From contig JBCBJX010000023.1 in assembly GCA_038522735.1 (NCBI GenBank), positions 1 through 34,727 on the forward strand: DNA of 34,727 bases, read 5' to 3'. Source of the DNA: JBCBJX01 sp038522735. GTDB lineage: Bacteria; Pseudomonadota; Alphaproteobacteria; Caulobacterales; Parvularculaceae. The number at the start of each line of letters is the position of its first letter. Position 1 is the first letter of the stretch. Of this stretch, positions 14,442 through 22,447 are shown one piece after another. The notes beneath the pieces are model-generated. The model saw only the letters and a list, made by a program, of their open reading frames with translations. It was not told the DNA's origin and did not search any database. The translations under genes and the position numbers were made by a program.

Positions 14442-15578
14442 ATGATGAAATCCGCACTCCTCGCAGCCGCCGCCGCGATCGCGCCGACCCTCGCCGCGGC
14501 CGCCGCCGAAAGCCAGACCGTCTGCACCCGCGGCGCCGTCACCCGCTCGATCGAGATCCTCTCGCCGGGCATGGTCGGCGCCAGATGCGACGTCGTCTAT
14601 CGCAAGCCGAATGAAGGCGCGCCGGCGACGACGCCGTATCACGCCAACAACAATTACGATTACTGCGTCGAAAAGGCCGCCGACCTCGCCCAGGTGCTTT
14701 CGGACGCCGGCTGGTCCTGCGCCGCGGTCGAAACGGACCTCGCTGCTCTGGACGCGCCCGTCGCGCCGCGGCCGGATGAAACGCCGGCCGCTCCGGCGGC
14801 GGAGCAGCGCGTCGCCGAAGTCGCGGCGGCCCCGACGCCCGCTCCCGAGCAAAAACCTGAAGCCGCGACCTCGCCCGCCGAGCCGGCGCCGGTCAATCGC
14901 GAAGCCGCCCTGCGCGAGGCGATCGAACCGACCCCCGCCGCGCCGACCGCGGAGCCGGAGCCGGTCCGCGCGGCGCCGACGAGGCTCGCTCAGAACGCCG
15001 GCGCCGCCGCGACGGAAACCGCCCCGCAGACGCCGCCTCAGCCGAACCCGAAGCCTGAGCCGGCTGCGGAACGCATCGCGCCTGCGCCGACGTCCGTCGC
15101 CCAGCGCCTCGCCGCCGCGGTTTCTCCGAAAGCCGCCGCGCCGCAGCCCGCCGCGCGCCCGGCGTCTGCTGCAAACCGCATCGCCGCCGCAACCCCCGGC
15201 AGGCCGCCGGAAGAGGCGGTGCGCGCCATTCTCGAAGCCCAACAGGCCGCCTGGAACGCCGGCGATCTCGACGGCTTCATGGCCGGCTACTGGAAAGACG
15301 ACGGTCTGCGCTTCGCGTCCGGCGGAAACGTCGCGCGCGGCTACAAAGCGGCGCTCAACCGTTATCGGAAAAACTACCCCGATCAGGCCGCCATGGGCGC
15401 CCTTAACTTCTCCGAGATCGACGTGCAGCTGATCGGCGACGATCACGCCGTGGTCTTCGGCGGCTGGGCGCTTTCAAAAGCCGACGGGACGCAGCCGAAC
15501 GGTCTTTTCACGCTCGTGATGCGCAAGTCCGGCGGCGTCTGGCGGATCGTCCACGACCACACCTCCGCCGCAAGCTGA
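14442..15578 (+). CDS. secreted Cys-domain / DUF4440 (NTF2-like) fusion protein
   Basis: A 378-aa exported protein in three parts. A signal peptide (residues 1-22, alanine-rich, MMKSALLAAAAA) is followed by a small domain with four cysteines (Cys28, Cys49, Cys75, Cys93), which could form two disulfides in the periplasm. Residues about 100-255 form a Pro/Ala/Glu-rich linker. The C-terminal 120 residues match the DUF4440/SnoaL-like NTF2 fold: AILEAQQAAWNAGDLDGFMAGYW, then RFASGGNVARGYKAALNRYRKNYPD, and GVWRIVHDHTS at the end. No enzyme activity can be assigned; NTF2 folds here often bind small molecules. AGAGG precedes the ATG. It lies 84 bp after folA and converges with mrp (4 bp gap). Confidence 0.75.
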   Translation: MMKSALLAAAAAIAPTLAAAAAESQTVCTRGAVTRSIEILSPGMVGARCDVVYRKPNEGAPATTPYHANNNYDYCVEKAADLAQVLSDAGWSCAAVETDLAALDAPVAPRPDETPAAPAAEQRVAEVAAAPTPAPEQKPEAATSPAEPAPVNREAALREAIEPTPAAPTAEPEPVRAAPTRLAQNAGAAATETAPQTPPQPNPKPEPAAERIAPAPTSVAQRLAAAVSPKAAAPQPAARPASAANRIAAATPGRPPEEAVRAILEAQQAAWNAGDLDGFMAGYWKDDGLRFASGGNVARGYKAALNRYRKNYPDQAAMGALNFSEIDVQLIGDDHAVVFGGWALSKADGTQPNGLFTLVMRKSGGVWRIVHDHTSAAS

Positions 15579-15582
15579 GAAA

Positions 15583-16644
15583 CTAGCCTTCCAGAAACAC
15601 CTCGAGGGCGTCGACGGCGCGCTCGAGCGCATCGCGGCTCGGCGCGTCTTCGTCCCCTGCGAGGAGCGGCGCGCCATCGTCGCCTGATTTCTGCAAGGCC
15701 GGATCGAGCGGCAGCGAGGCGATCAGCGGGGCCTCGAACTCCGCGGCGAGACGCGCTCCTCCGCCTTCGCCGAAGGGGCGTACGAGCGATCCGTCGGCGC
15801 CCTGAAGGAACGCCATGTTCTCCACGACGCCGAGGATTGGAACCGACAGCCTGCGCAACATCTTTCCGCTCCGGCGCGCGTCGGCGTAGGCGAGATCCTG
15901 CGGCGTCGTCACCAGGAGAACGCCTGAGAGAGGGGCCCGCTGGGCGAGGGTGAGGTGGGCGTCGCCCGTGCCGGGCGGCGTATCGATGATGAGGGCGTCG
16001 AGTTCGCCCCAGTCAGCGTCGCCGAGCAGCTGCGAGACCGCGCCCATCACCATCGGCCCCCGCCAGACGAGGGCTTTCTCCGGTTCGATCATGAAGCCGA
16101 TGGAGAGGACCTTCACTCCAAACGCCTCGAGCGGCTGGATCTTTTCCTCGTGAATGTCCGGCGGGCCCTCGAGATTGAAGAGGGTCGGCGCGGAGGGCCC
16201 GTAAATGTCCGCGTCGAGAAAACCGACGCGCCGGCCGCGGCGGGCGAGCCCGGCTGCAAGGTTCGCGGCGACGGTCGATTTGCCGACGCCGCCCTTGCCG
16301 CTCGCGATGGCGACGACCCGCTTCACCCCCGGCAGAGCGATCGGGCCTTTCGGCGCGCCGCGGCCGGTCGGAAGCGGGGCGTGCCCGCCGCCGGCGGGGC
16401 GTTGATGCGCGGTGAGGATCGCGCGCGCTTCAGCGATGCCGGAGACGGCGCGCACCGCCGCTTCCGCGGCGAGACGCACGTCCTCCGCCGCCGATCCCGC
16501 CTCGCGCGGCGTCTCGATCACGACTGTCGCCTTGTCTCCGGCGACGGAGACCTCAGCGCCGGATGCGCTTAAGGGACGGTCCGACCACGGCGGCGTTACA
16601 TCCTTAAGAGCGGCTTTGGCAGCGTCTGTTAACCAGGTGTTCAT
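15583..16644 (-). CDS. mrp: Mrp/ApbC-type P-loop ATPase lacking the CxxC motif
   Basis: By overall sequence a Mrp/NBP35-family ATPase, normally an iron-sulfur cluster carrier. The 353-aa product has an N-terminal MIP18-like domain (about 1-85), then the deviant Walker A SGKGGVGKST, DADIYGPSAPTLF, and DTPPGTGDAHLTL. In ApbC-type proteins VENM is followed within about ten residues by CPxC, whose two cysteines hold the bridging cluster; here VENMAFLQGADGSLVRPFGEGGG has none. The whole translated protein contains no cysteine at all. It must therefore work differently or bind clusters with help from other proteins (inference). The ATG at 16644 is chosen because the MIP18-like domain starts there; the frame extends to 16803 without family similarity. 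It is divergent from hflK. Confidence 0.88.
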   Translation of the reverse strand: MNTWLTDAAKAALKDVTPPWSDRPLSASGAEVSVAGDKATVVIETPREAGSAAEDVRLAAEAAVRAVSGIAEARAILTAHQRPAGGGHAPLPTGRGAPKGPIALPGVKRVVAIASGKGGVGKSTVAANLAAGLARRGRRVGFLDADIYGPSAPTLFNLEGPPDIHEEKIQPLEAFGVKVLSIGFMIEPEKALVWRGPMVMGAVSQLLGDADWGELDALIIDTPPGTGDAHLTLAQRAPLSGVLLVTTPQDLAYADARRSGKMLRRLSVPILGVVENMAFLQGADGSLVRPFGEGGGARLAAEFEAPLIASLPLDPALQKSGDDGAPLLAGDEDAPSRDALERAVDALEVFLEG

Positions 16645-16693
16645 GCTGAGCGCTTTCACCGGATGGGGAAGGGCCCGCGCGCGGGACGTCGCG

Positions 16694-16721
16694 TTGCGCG
16701 GGGTCGACCGCCCCATATATA
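16694..16721 (+). promoter_or_regulatory. candidate hflK promoter with palindromic -10
   Basis: TTGCGC (16694-16699) and TATATA (16716-16721) are spaced by 16 bases in the mrp/hflK divergent region. The -10-like box sits in the centre of an inverted repeat, CCGCCC-CATATATA-GGGCGG (16708-16727). Because TATATA is its own reverse complement, it could serve as -10 in both directions, although no good -35 is visible for the mrp direction. Confidence 0.4.
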
Positions 16722-16786
16722 GGGCGGATGACCAAGCGCCTTGAAGGGGCGCGAAAAAACGCCGTCGGAACGGAAAGAGAGATCGA

Positions 16787-17908
16787 ATGCCCTGGCAGGA
16801 CAATTCGGGAAACGGATCGGGCCCTTGGGGCCAGCCCCCTCGCGGCGGCGGGAACGGGCCGCGGCGGCCGGGCGGCCAGCCCGACCTTGAGGAGCTTCTG
16901 CGTCAGGGCCAGCGCCGGTTCCGCCGGGCGTTCCCTGGCGGCGGTCGTGGCGGCGGGGGCATGAGCAAGGGCGCCCTCGCGCTTCTCGGCGCTGCTGGCG
17001 TAGCGCTTTATATTTTCAGCGGGTTTTATCAGGTGGACACCACCGAGCTTGCGGCGGTCTCCCGCTTTGGAAAATTCGATCGCGTAGCCGGGCCGGGCCT
17101 TAAATGGCATATTCCGTGGCCGGTTGAATCAGCGCGGACCGAGCGCGTCGACGAGCTGCGCGAAGTCGCCGTCGCCGGCGGTCCGTCGGCCCGGTCCGAC
17201 GCGGGGCTCATGCTCACCGGCGACAAGAATTTCGTGAACATCGACTTCGTCATTCAGTACAATATCAAGCCGAGCCGTATCGCTCTGGAAGGGGACGACC
17301 TGCCGCCCGTCGCCCAGTTCGTTTACAATATCGACGACCCGATCCAGCTGGTCCGCACGGTCGCTGAGTCCTCCATGCGTGAAGTGGTCGGACGACTGAG
17401 CCTCGAGCCTATCATCACGACCGAGCGCCGCGCCGTTCAGGACGACACGCAACGACTGATGCAGGAAGCGCTCGACGCCTATGACAGCGGCATTGAGATC
17501 GTGAACCTCAACATCCGGGACGCCGTTCCGCCGGCCCAGGTGATCGACGCGTTCCGGGACGTCGAAAACGCCGACCAAGACCGTCAGACCCGAGAGAACG
17601 AGGCGACGCGGTATGCGAACGAAGTGCTCCCGCAAGCCCGCGGCGAGGCGGCGAAGCTGATCCAGGAGGCCGAAGCCTACAGCGCCCGCGTCGTCGCTGA
17701 GGCCCGCGGCGAGGCCCAGCGCTTCGTCTCGATCTACGCCGAATACGCCCTTGCGCCCGAGGTCACCCGCCGTCGGATGTATCTCGAAACGGTGGAATCC
17801 GTTCTGGGCGACATGAACAAGATCGTCATCGACCAGGACGGCCAGAGCGGCGTCGTGCCTTACCTTCCCCTAAACGAACTCGGCCGCCGCCGCGGCTCGC
17901 CCAATTAA
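16787..17908 (+). CDS. hflK: HflK, FtsH-modulating SPFH/prohibitin-type membrane protein
   Basis: Subunit of the HflK-HflC complex, which forms cage-like assemblies around the FtsH protease in the inner membrane. The 373-aa protein has a Gly/Pro-rich, basic cytosolic N-terminus (1-60), a single transmembrane helix (about 62-81, ALALLGAAGVALYIFSGFY), and an SPFH/band 7 domain in the periplasm (ELAAVSRFGKF to about 270). A long helical stretch follows, rich in Ala, Glu and Arg (TRENEATRYANEVLPQARGEAAKLIQEAEAYSARV). The start ATG has AAAGAGAG upstream. hflC follows after 12 bp and a Do-type protease after that, a conserved alphaproteobacterial order. Confidence 0.97.
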   Translation: MPWQDNSGNGSGPWGQPPRGGGNGPRRPGGQPDLEELLRQGQRRFRRAFPGGGRGGGGMSKGALALLGAAGVALYIFSGFYQVDTTELAAVSRFGKFDRVAGPGLKWHIPWPVESARTERVDELREVAVAGGPSARSDAGLMLTGDKNFVNIDFVIQYNIKPSRIALEGDDLPPVAQFVYNIDDPIQLVRTVAESSMREVVGRLSLEPIITTERRAVQDDTQRLMQEALDAYDSGIEIVNLNIRDAVPPAQVIDAFRDVENADQDRQTRENEATRYANEVLPQARGEAAKLIQEAEAYSARVVAEARGEAQRFVSIYAEYALAPEVTRRRMYLETVESVLGDMNKIVIDQDGQSGVVPYLPLNELGRRRGSPN

Positions 17909-17920
17909 GGAGCGCGTCAG

Positions 17921-18808
17921 ATGAACCAGACCCGCATCGTCGCCCTCGCTGTTATCGCCGGGATCGCAATCCTAATTCTTCAGCAGACGTTTTTCACCGT
18001 GCCTGAAGACAAGACGGCTCTCGTCCTGCGGTTCGGCGAACCGCGTCAGGAGTATGTTGAAGCCGGCCTGAAATTCAAAGCCCCGGTCATCGAGAACGTC
18101 GTGATGTTCGACAAACGCAACCGGGAGCTCGATCAGCCGGAGATCGAGATCCTCGCTGCGAACCAGGAGCGTCTGGTCGTCGATTCGTTCGCTCGGTACC
18201 GCATCGTCGATCCGCTCGCTTTCTACCGGACGGTGCGCGACATCAACGCCGGCGAGGCGCGTATGGAGTCCCTTCTCGAGCAGGCGCTGCGCCAGGTGCT
18301 CGGCTCGGTCACGGTGCAGGACATCGTAACCGACCGCCGCGCGGAGCTGATGCGTCGCATACGCGACGGCCTGCGTCAGACGACGGAAGATATCGGCGTT
18401 GAAATCGTGGACGTGAAAATCCGCCGCGCCGATCTCCCGACGCAGAACCAGGAAGCCGTCTTCCAGCGCATGCGGACGGAGCGTCAGCAGCGCGCCCAGC
18501 AAATCCGGGCCGAGGGCAACCAGAAATATCAGGAGATCACCGCGCAGGCTGATCGCGAAGCCGTCGAGATCGTCGCCGGCGCCCGCGAGCAATCGGAGAA
18601 AATCCGCGGCGAGGCCGACGCCGAGCGCAACAAGATTTTCGCCGAGGCCTATAATCGCGATCCCGAGTTCTTCGCCTTCTACCGGTCGCTGCTCGCCTAT
18701 GACCAAGCGTTAAAGACCTCCGACGCCGGCGGGCAGACGACGATCCTCCTCTCGCCGGACAATGAATTCTTCCGCTATTTCAATGACTTGCAGGGCGAAG
18801 GTCAGTAG
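17921..18808 (+). CDS. hflC: HflC, partner of HflK
   Basis: Second SPFH-family subunit of the FtsH-modulating complex. The 295-aa product has an N-terminal membrane helix (VALAVIAGIAILILQQTFFTV, about 6-26), a band 7 domain (EDKTALVLRFGEPRQEYVEAGLKFKAP through about 190) and a long coiled-coil-like region: RMRTERQQRAQQIRAEGNQKYQEITAQADREAVEIVAGAREQSEKIRGEADAERN in overlapping blocks. Family-typical FFAFYRSLLAYDQAL is near 247-261, and STOP follows NDLQGEGQ. AAGGAG precedes the ATG. It lies 12 bp after hflK, so the two are surely co-expressed in equal amounts. Confidence 0.97.
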   Translation: MNQTRIVALAVIAGIAILILQQTFFTVPEDKTALVLRFGEPRQEYVEAGLKFKAPVIENVVMFDKRNRELDQPEIEILAANQERLVVDSFARYRIVDPLAFYRTVRDINAGEARMESLLEQALRQVLGSVTVQDIVTDRRAELMRRIRDGLRQTTEDIGVEIVDVKIRRADLPTQNQEAVFQRMRTERQQRAQQIRAEGNQKYQEITAQADREAVEIVAGAREQSEKIRGEADAERNKIFAEAYNRDPEFFAFYRSLLAYDQALKTSDAGGQTTILLSPDNEFFRYFNDLQGEGQ

Positions 18809-18927
18809 CGCCGGGAAGGATCGCGAGCCGCATCCGGAGCCCGGCGCGGCGCTTGATCGGCCTTCGCGTTCCGATAGGTTAACGAAGACGGGATAGGGTG
18901 GTCCCGAGGCGAAGCGGGGTGCTCGAC

Positions 18928-20286
18928 GTGCGCGCAATGGGTTCGATCTTGGCGGCGGTCGCCGCGCTGGTGCTGGCGTTTTCTCAGACCGCTTCGGCTG
19001 CACGCCCGACGCCCTATAACTTCGCCGACCTTGCTGAAGGTCTCCTGCCGACGGTCGTCAACATCTCGTCCGCCCAGACCTATGGCGGCGGCTTCGACGA
19101 GACGAGCCCGCTCGCGCCCTTCAACCGCAAATTCGGCGGCAACCGGGCCGTTTCCCTTGGATCGGGCTTCATCGTTTCAAAAGACGGGATCGTCGTCACG
19201 AACTACCACGTGATCGAGGAAGCCGACGAGATTTCCGCCACCCTCCATGATGGCCGGACGTACGTCGCTGATGTCATCGGCGTCGATCAGGCGACGGACA
19301 TTGCGGTCCTGAAACTGAAGCTCGGCCCGAAGGACGATGTCGAGTACGTCCGCTTCGGCGACAGCGACCGGGTGCGCGTCGGTGAGTGGGTGATCGCCAT
19401 CGGCAACCCCTTCGGCCTTGGCGGTACGGTCACGGTCGGCATCGTTTCGGCGCGCAATCGCGACATCCAAGTCGGGCAGTACGACGACTTCATCCAGACG
19501 GACGCGGCCATCAACCGCGGCAACTCCGGCGGGCCCCTGTTCGATCTCGACGGCCGGGTGATCGGCGTCAACACGGCGATCTTTTCGCAATCGGGCGGCT
19601 CCGTCGGCGTCGGCTTCGCCGTCCCCTCATCCCTCACGGAACGGATCGTCCAGCAGATCGTCCAGTTCGGCGAAGCCCGCCGTGGCTGGCTCGGCGTCAA
19701 CATCGACCAGGTGAGCGAGCAGATCGCCGAGCAGCTCGGTCTCGGCTCCGCCCGCGGCGCGCGCATTTCCTATGTGGAGGCGGGCAGTCCGGCGGCGACG
19801 GCGGGCATTCGCACCAACGATGTCATCGTCTCTTTCAACAATACGAAGATCGACCGCTATCGCGATCTGCCGCAGGCGGTCGCAGACGCGGAGATCGGCC
19901 AGACCGTTCCCGTCGAGATTATCCGCGAGGGCAAGCGCATGCGGCTCTCCGTGACCATCCGCGAGCAGGTCCAGCGTCTTGCGCAGTCGGATTCCTCCTA
20001 CAAAGGCATGACGCTTGAGCCCGTGAGCGACGACCTGCGCGCCCGCTACGGCATCGCCTCGGACGTCGATGGCGTGGTGGTCACTCGGATCGATCCGCAA
20101 AGCCCCGCCCACGGCCTCCTCCAGCCGGGCGACGTGATCCTGGAGATGGGCTGGGAAGAGACGAAGACGCCGGACGACGTCGTCTCCCGCATGGACAAGC
20201 TCTCCAACATCAACAAAGGGCCGGTGACGGTTTATATCCAGCGCGGCGACACGCGAATGTACGAGACCCTGCGCTCCGACGACTGA
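18928..20286 (+). CDS. Do/DegP-family periplasmic serine protease
   Basis: HtrA-type protease and chaperone acting in the periplasm on misfolded proteins. From the GTG at 18928 the product is 452 aa: signal peptide (MRAMGSILAAVAALVLAFSQ to about residue 24), trypsin-like domain with His94 (TNYHVI), Asp124 (ATDIAVLKL) and Ser200 (RGNSGGP), then two PDZ domains at about 235-340 and 360-450. All catalytic residues are present. The frame is open from a GTG at 18898, but starting there would add ten charged residues before the signal peptide, so 18928 (or ATG 18937) is preferred; this choice is not certain. It follows hflC by about 120 bp, in the usual hflK-hflC-Do order, and is convergent with serB. 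Confidence 0.94.
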   Translation: MRAMGSILAAVAALVLAFSQTASAARPTPYNFADLAEGLLPTVVNISSAQTYGGGFDETSPLAPFNRKFGGNRAVSLGSGFIVSKDGIVVTNYHVIEEADEISATLHDGRTYVADVIGVDQATDIAVLKLKLGPKDDVEYVRFGDSDRVRVGEWVIAIGNPFGLGGTVTVGIVSARNRDIQVGQYDDFIQTDAAINRGNSGGPLFDLDGRVIGVNTAIFSQSGGSVGVGFAVPSSLTERIVQQIVQFGEARRGWLGVNIDQVSEQIAEQLGLGSARGARISYVEAGSPAATAGIRTNDVIVSFNNTKIDRYRDLPQAVADAEIGQTVPVEIIREGKRMRLSVTIREQVQRLAQSDSSYKGMTLEPVSDDLRARYGIASDVDGVVVTRIDPQSPAHGLLQPGDVILEMGWEETKTPDDVVSRMDKLSNINKGPVTVYIQRGDTRMYETLRSDD

Positions 20287-20306
20287 GCGCCTGGCGTCGC
20301 CCTTCC

Positions 20307-21173
20307 TCAGGCTGCGACGCCGAAATACCCCTGCAGATAAAGAAGCGCCGTCAGGTCGCCATGGTCGATCCTGACATCCGCCGCTTCGGCGACGGCCGGT
20401 TTCGCCCTGAAGGCGACGCCGAGGCCCGCCGCCTCCAGCATGGCGAGATCGTTCGCCCCGTCTCCGACGGCGATCGTCTCCCGGGTATTGATCGCCAGCT
20501 CTTCCGCATACGCAAGAAGCGCCGCGCGCTTCGCTTCGCGCCCGAGGATCGGCGGGACGACTTTGCCCGTGAGGCGCCCCGCCTCGATCTCCAGGATATT
20601 CGCCTGCTGGCGGTGGAAGCCGACCGCGGCGGCGACGCGCTCTGTGAAAAACGTGAAACCCCCGGAGACGAGGGCTGAGGTCGCGTCGTCGGCGGACATC
20701 CGCGCCGTCGCCGCCCGCCCGCCGGGCGTGAGGGTGATGCGCGTGTCGAAACAGGTCTGCAGCGTCGCCTCGTCGAGACCCGCGAGCTTTCCGACCCGCT
20801 CCGTCAGCGCCGTTTCGAAATCAAGCTCGCCGCGCATGGCGCGCTCGGTGACGGCGGAGATTTCCACGCGCAGCCCCGCGAAATCGGCGAGTTCGTCGAT
20901 GCACTCCTGCTCAATTATCGTTGAATCCATATCCGCGACGAGCAGCTTTTTCCGGCGGTCTTCGGCGGGTACGAGCGCGATATCGACAGGCGCGCCCTCG
21001 AGCGCCGGGCGCGCTTTCGCCTCCGCGTCCGCCGGCGCGGCGAACTCGCAGGCGAGGCGGGCGTCGAGCCAGCGAACGTCTCCGCCGCCGACGGCCTCTC
21101 GGACGCGCTCGACGATCGCGTCCGAGAGAACCCGTGTCGCAGGGTTGCAGATGAGGACGAGGACGCTTTCCAT
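20307..21173 (-). CDS. serB: phosphoserine phosphatase
   Basis: Final step of serine biosynthesis: hydrolysis of O-phosphoserine to serine. The 288-aa protein has an N-terminal regulatory-type region of about 75 residues and a HAD-superfamily core. The nucleophile motif is DMDSTIIEQECIDEL (Asp81, with Asp83 as acid/base). The middle contains LTPGGRAATARM in place of the usual T/S-P-G-A element, a Lys in TGKVVPPILGREAKRAAL, and the final metal-binding motif is VGDGANDLAMLEAAGLGVAFRAKP. Length fits SerB of this class. The divergent miaA starts 53 bp away. Confidence 0.96.
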   Translation of the reverse strand: MESVLVLICNPATRVLSDAIVERVREAVGGGDVRWLDARLACEFAAPADAEAKARPALEGAPVDIALVPAEDRRKKLLVADMDSTIIEQECIDELADFAGLRVEISAVTERAMRGELDFETALTERVGKLAGLDEATLQTCFDTRITLTPGGRAATARMSADDATSALVSGGFTFFTERVAAAVGFHRQQANILEIEAGRLTGKVVPPILGREAKRAALLAYAEELAINTRETIAVGDGANDLAMLEAAGLGVAFRAKPAVAEAADVRIDHGDLTALLYLQGYFGVAA

Positions 21174-21226
21174 GCCGCGCTTCTAACGGGATGCGGGCGG
21201 CTTGTGGAGCGGCCCGCCGATGCTGA

Positions 21227-22198
21227 ATGACCGACGCCGCCGCACCGACCGTCCTGATCGCCGGGCCCACCGCCACCGGAAAATCGGGGCTCGCCCTCGC
21301 GCTCGCTGAGCGCCTTGCCTCGGCAGGGCGGGGCGCAGTGATCGTCAACGCCGACGCCATGCAGGTCTATCGGGATCTCCGTATCCTGACGGCCCGTCCG
21401 AGCCCTGAGGACGAACGGCGCGCGCCTCACGCCCTCTACGGGACGATCGATGGGGCGGAGCGCTTTTCGGCCGGGCGCTGGGCGCGGGAGGCGGCCGCCC
21501 TTGTCGGGAAGGCCCGCGCCGACAGCGTCGTCCCGATCGTGGTCGGCGGGACGGGTCTTTATTTCCGGGCGCTGACGGACGGGCTCTCGGACGTCCCAGG
21601 CGTGCCCGAAGAAACGCTTGCAGACGCCGCCGCCCGCCGCGCCGCCCTCGGCCCCGACAGGTTCCGCGAAGAGATCCTGGGCTTCGACCCCGAGATGGCG
21701 CGTTTTCCGGCGACCGACGCCCAGCGGATGCAGCGCGCCTGGGCCGTTCACGCCGCCACCGGATCGTCGCTTTCCGACTGGCGCGCCCGCCAGCCCGAGG
21801 CCGCGGTCGACGGGCCTTTCGTGCGTCTCGTCCTGGAGCCGCCCCGCGAGACGGTTTACGCCCGCTGCGACGCCCGGTTCGACGCCATGCTCGCCGCCGG
21901 CGCCCTCAATGAGGTGGAGACGCTGGTCGCGCGGGATCTCGATCCGGGCCTCCCGATCATGAAAGCGCTCGGGGTTCCGGAACTCGCCGACGTTCTGGGC
22001 AGGACGGCGTCCGTTGAAGACGCCTCGGCGCTGGCGAAAACCCGCACCCGGCGGTTCGTGAAGCGCCAGCTTACCTGGTTCCGCAACCAGACGCCGGACT
22101 GGTTGCGGGCGACGGGCGGGAAGGATGCGCTTGATACGCTGGCGGCGCGTCTCGGCGCGGAGGCCTCCGAAAGCCCCGGCGCGATAAACGTCCCGTAA
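21227..22198 (+). CDS. miaA: tRNA dimethylallyltransferase
   Basis: Transfers a dimethylallyl group to A37 of tRNAs that read UNN codons. The 323-aa product has the P-loop GPTATGKSGLAL (13-24), the substrate segment NADAMQVYRDLRILTARPSP, VVGGTGLYFRALTDGL (the conserved GGTGLY loop) and, near the C-terminus, TRRFVKRQLTWFRNQ, all diagnostic for MiaA. The gene stands 53 bp from divergent serB. Its stop is followed within about 25 bp by the probable ilvB leader promoter. Confidence 0.97.
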   Translation: MTDAAAPTVLIAGPTATGKSGLALALAERLASAGRGAVIVNADAMQVYRDLRILTARPSPEDERRAPHALYGTIDGAERFSAGRWAREAAALVGKARADSVVPIVVGGTGLYFRALTDGLSDVPGVPEETLADAAARRAALGPDRFREEILGFDPEMARFPATDAQRMQRAWAVHAATGSSLSDWRARQPEAAVDGPFVRLVLEPPRETVYARCDARFDAMLAAGALNEVETLVARDLDPGLPIMKALGVPELADVLGRTASVEDASALAKTRTRRFVKRQLTWFRNQTPDWLRATGGKDALDTLAARLGAEASESPGAINVP

Positions 22199-22221
22199 GT
22201 GAGCGAACAGGCTCAGCGGGA

Positions 22222-22250
22222 TTGACTTCGCAGTTCCACAGTTTTAGCAC
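22222..22250 (+). promoter_or_regulatory. candidate ilvB leader promoter
   Basis: TTGACT (22222-22227) is followed after 17 bases by TAGCAC (22245-22250), a fair -35 and a weak -10. Transcription would start close to 22257, so the leader-peptide ATG at 22259 would be at or near the 5' end of the message, possibly leaderless. It is the only -35-like match seen between miaA and the leader frame. Confidence 0.45.
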
Positions 22251-22258
22251 GAAATTCT

Positions 22259-22327
22259 ATGAATTCGCTGTTCAACATCCGGAACGGGCTCCTTGTAGTC
22301 ATCGCGCGCGCGGGCGCGACGGCCTGA
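22259..22327 (+). CDS. ilvB leader peptide (attenuation)
   Basis: A 22-aa frame that begins MNSLFNIRNG and continues LLVVIARAGATA before TGA at 22325. Residues 11-15 are Leu-Leu-Val-Val-Ile, the very amino acids made by the downstream enzymes, and Leu4 and Ile7 add to the load. It lies between a promoter-like sequence and a strong intrinsic terminator (22351-22377), ahead of ilvB. This is the layout of a classical leader-peptide attenuator: when charged Leu/Val/Ile tRNA is scarce, the ribosome would stall on the run and allow readthrough. No Shine-Dalgarno is seen, which agrees with a near-leaderless message. Confidence 0.85.
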   Translation: MNSLFNIRNGLLVVIARAGATA

Positions 22328-22339
22328 CGCCGTCGCTGA

Positions 22340-22377
22340 GGCTCGCGCGCAAGGGTTCTTCGGAGCCCTTTTTTTTT
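22340..22377 (+). terminator. ilvB attenuator terminator with competing antiterminator segment
   Basis: AAGGGTTC (22351-22358) and GAGCCCTT (22363-22370) form an 8-bp stem with a TTCG tetraloop, directly followed by seven T: a textbook intrinsic terminator. GGCTC at 22340-22344 can pair with GAGCC at 22363-22367, which would break the terminator stem. Just upstream, GACGGC-CTGAC-GCCGTC (22318-22334) forms a hairpin spanning the leader stop codon. These mutually exclusive pairings fit ribosome-controlled attenuation; the exact fold in vivo is inference. Confidence 0.88.
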
Positions 22378-22447
22378 GCGCGGCGTCAGGAAACCGAAAA
22401 CCGGACCGGGGTTGAAATCGATGGCGGAGAAAGACGGGAGAAGGGCG

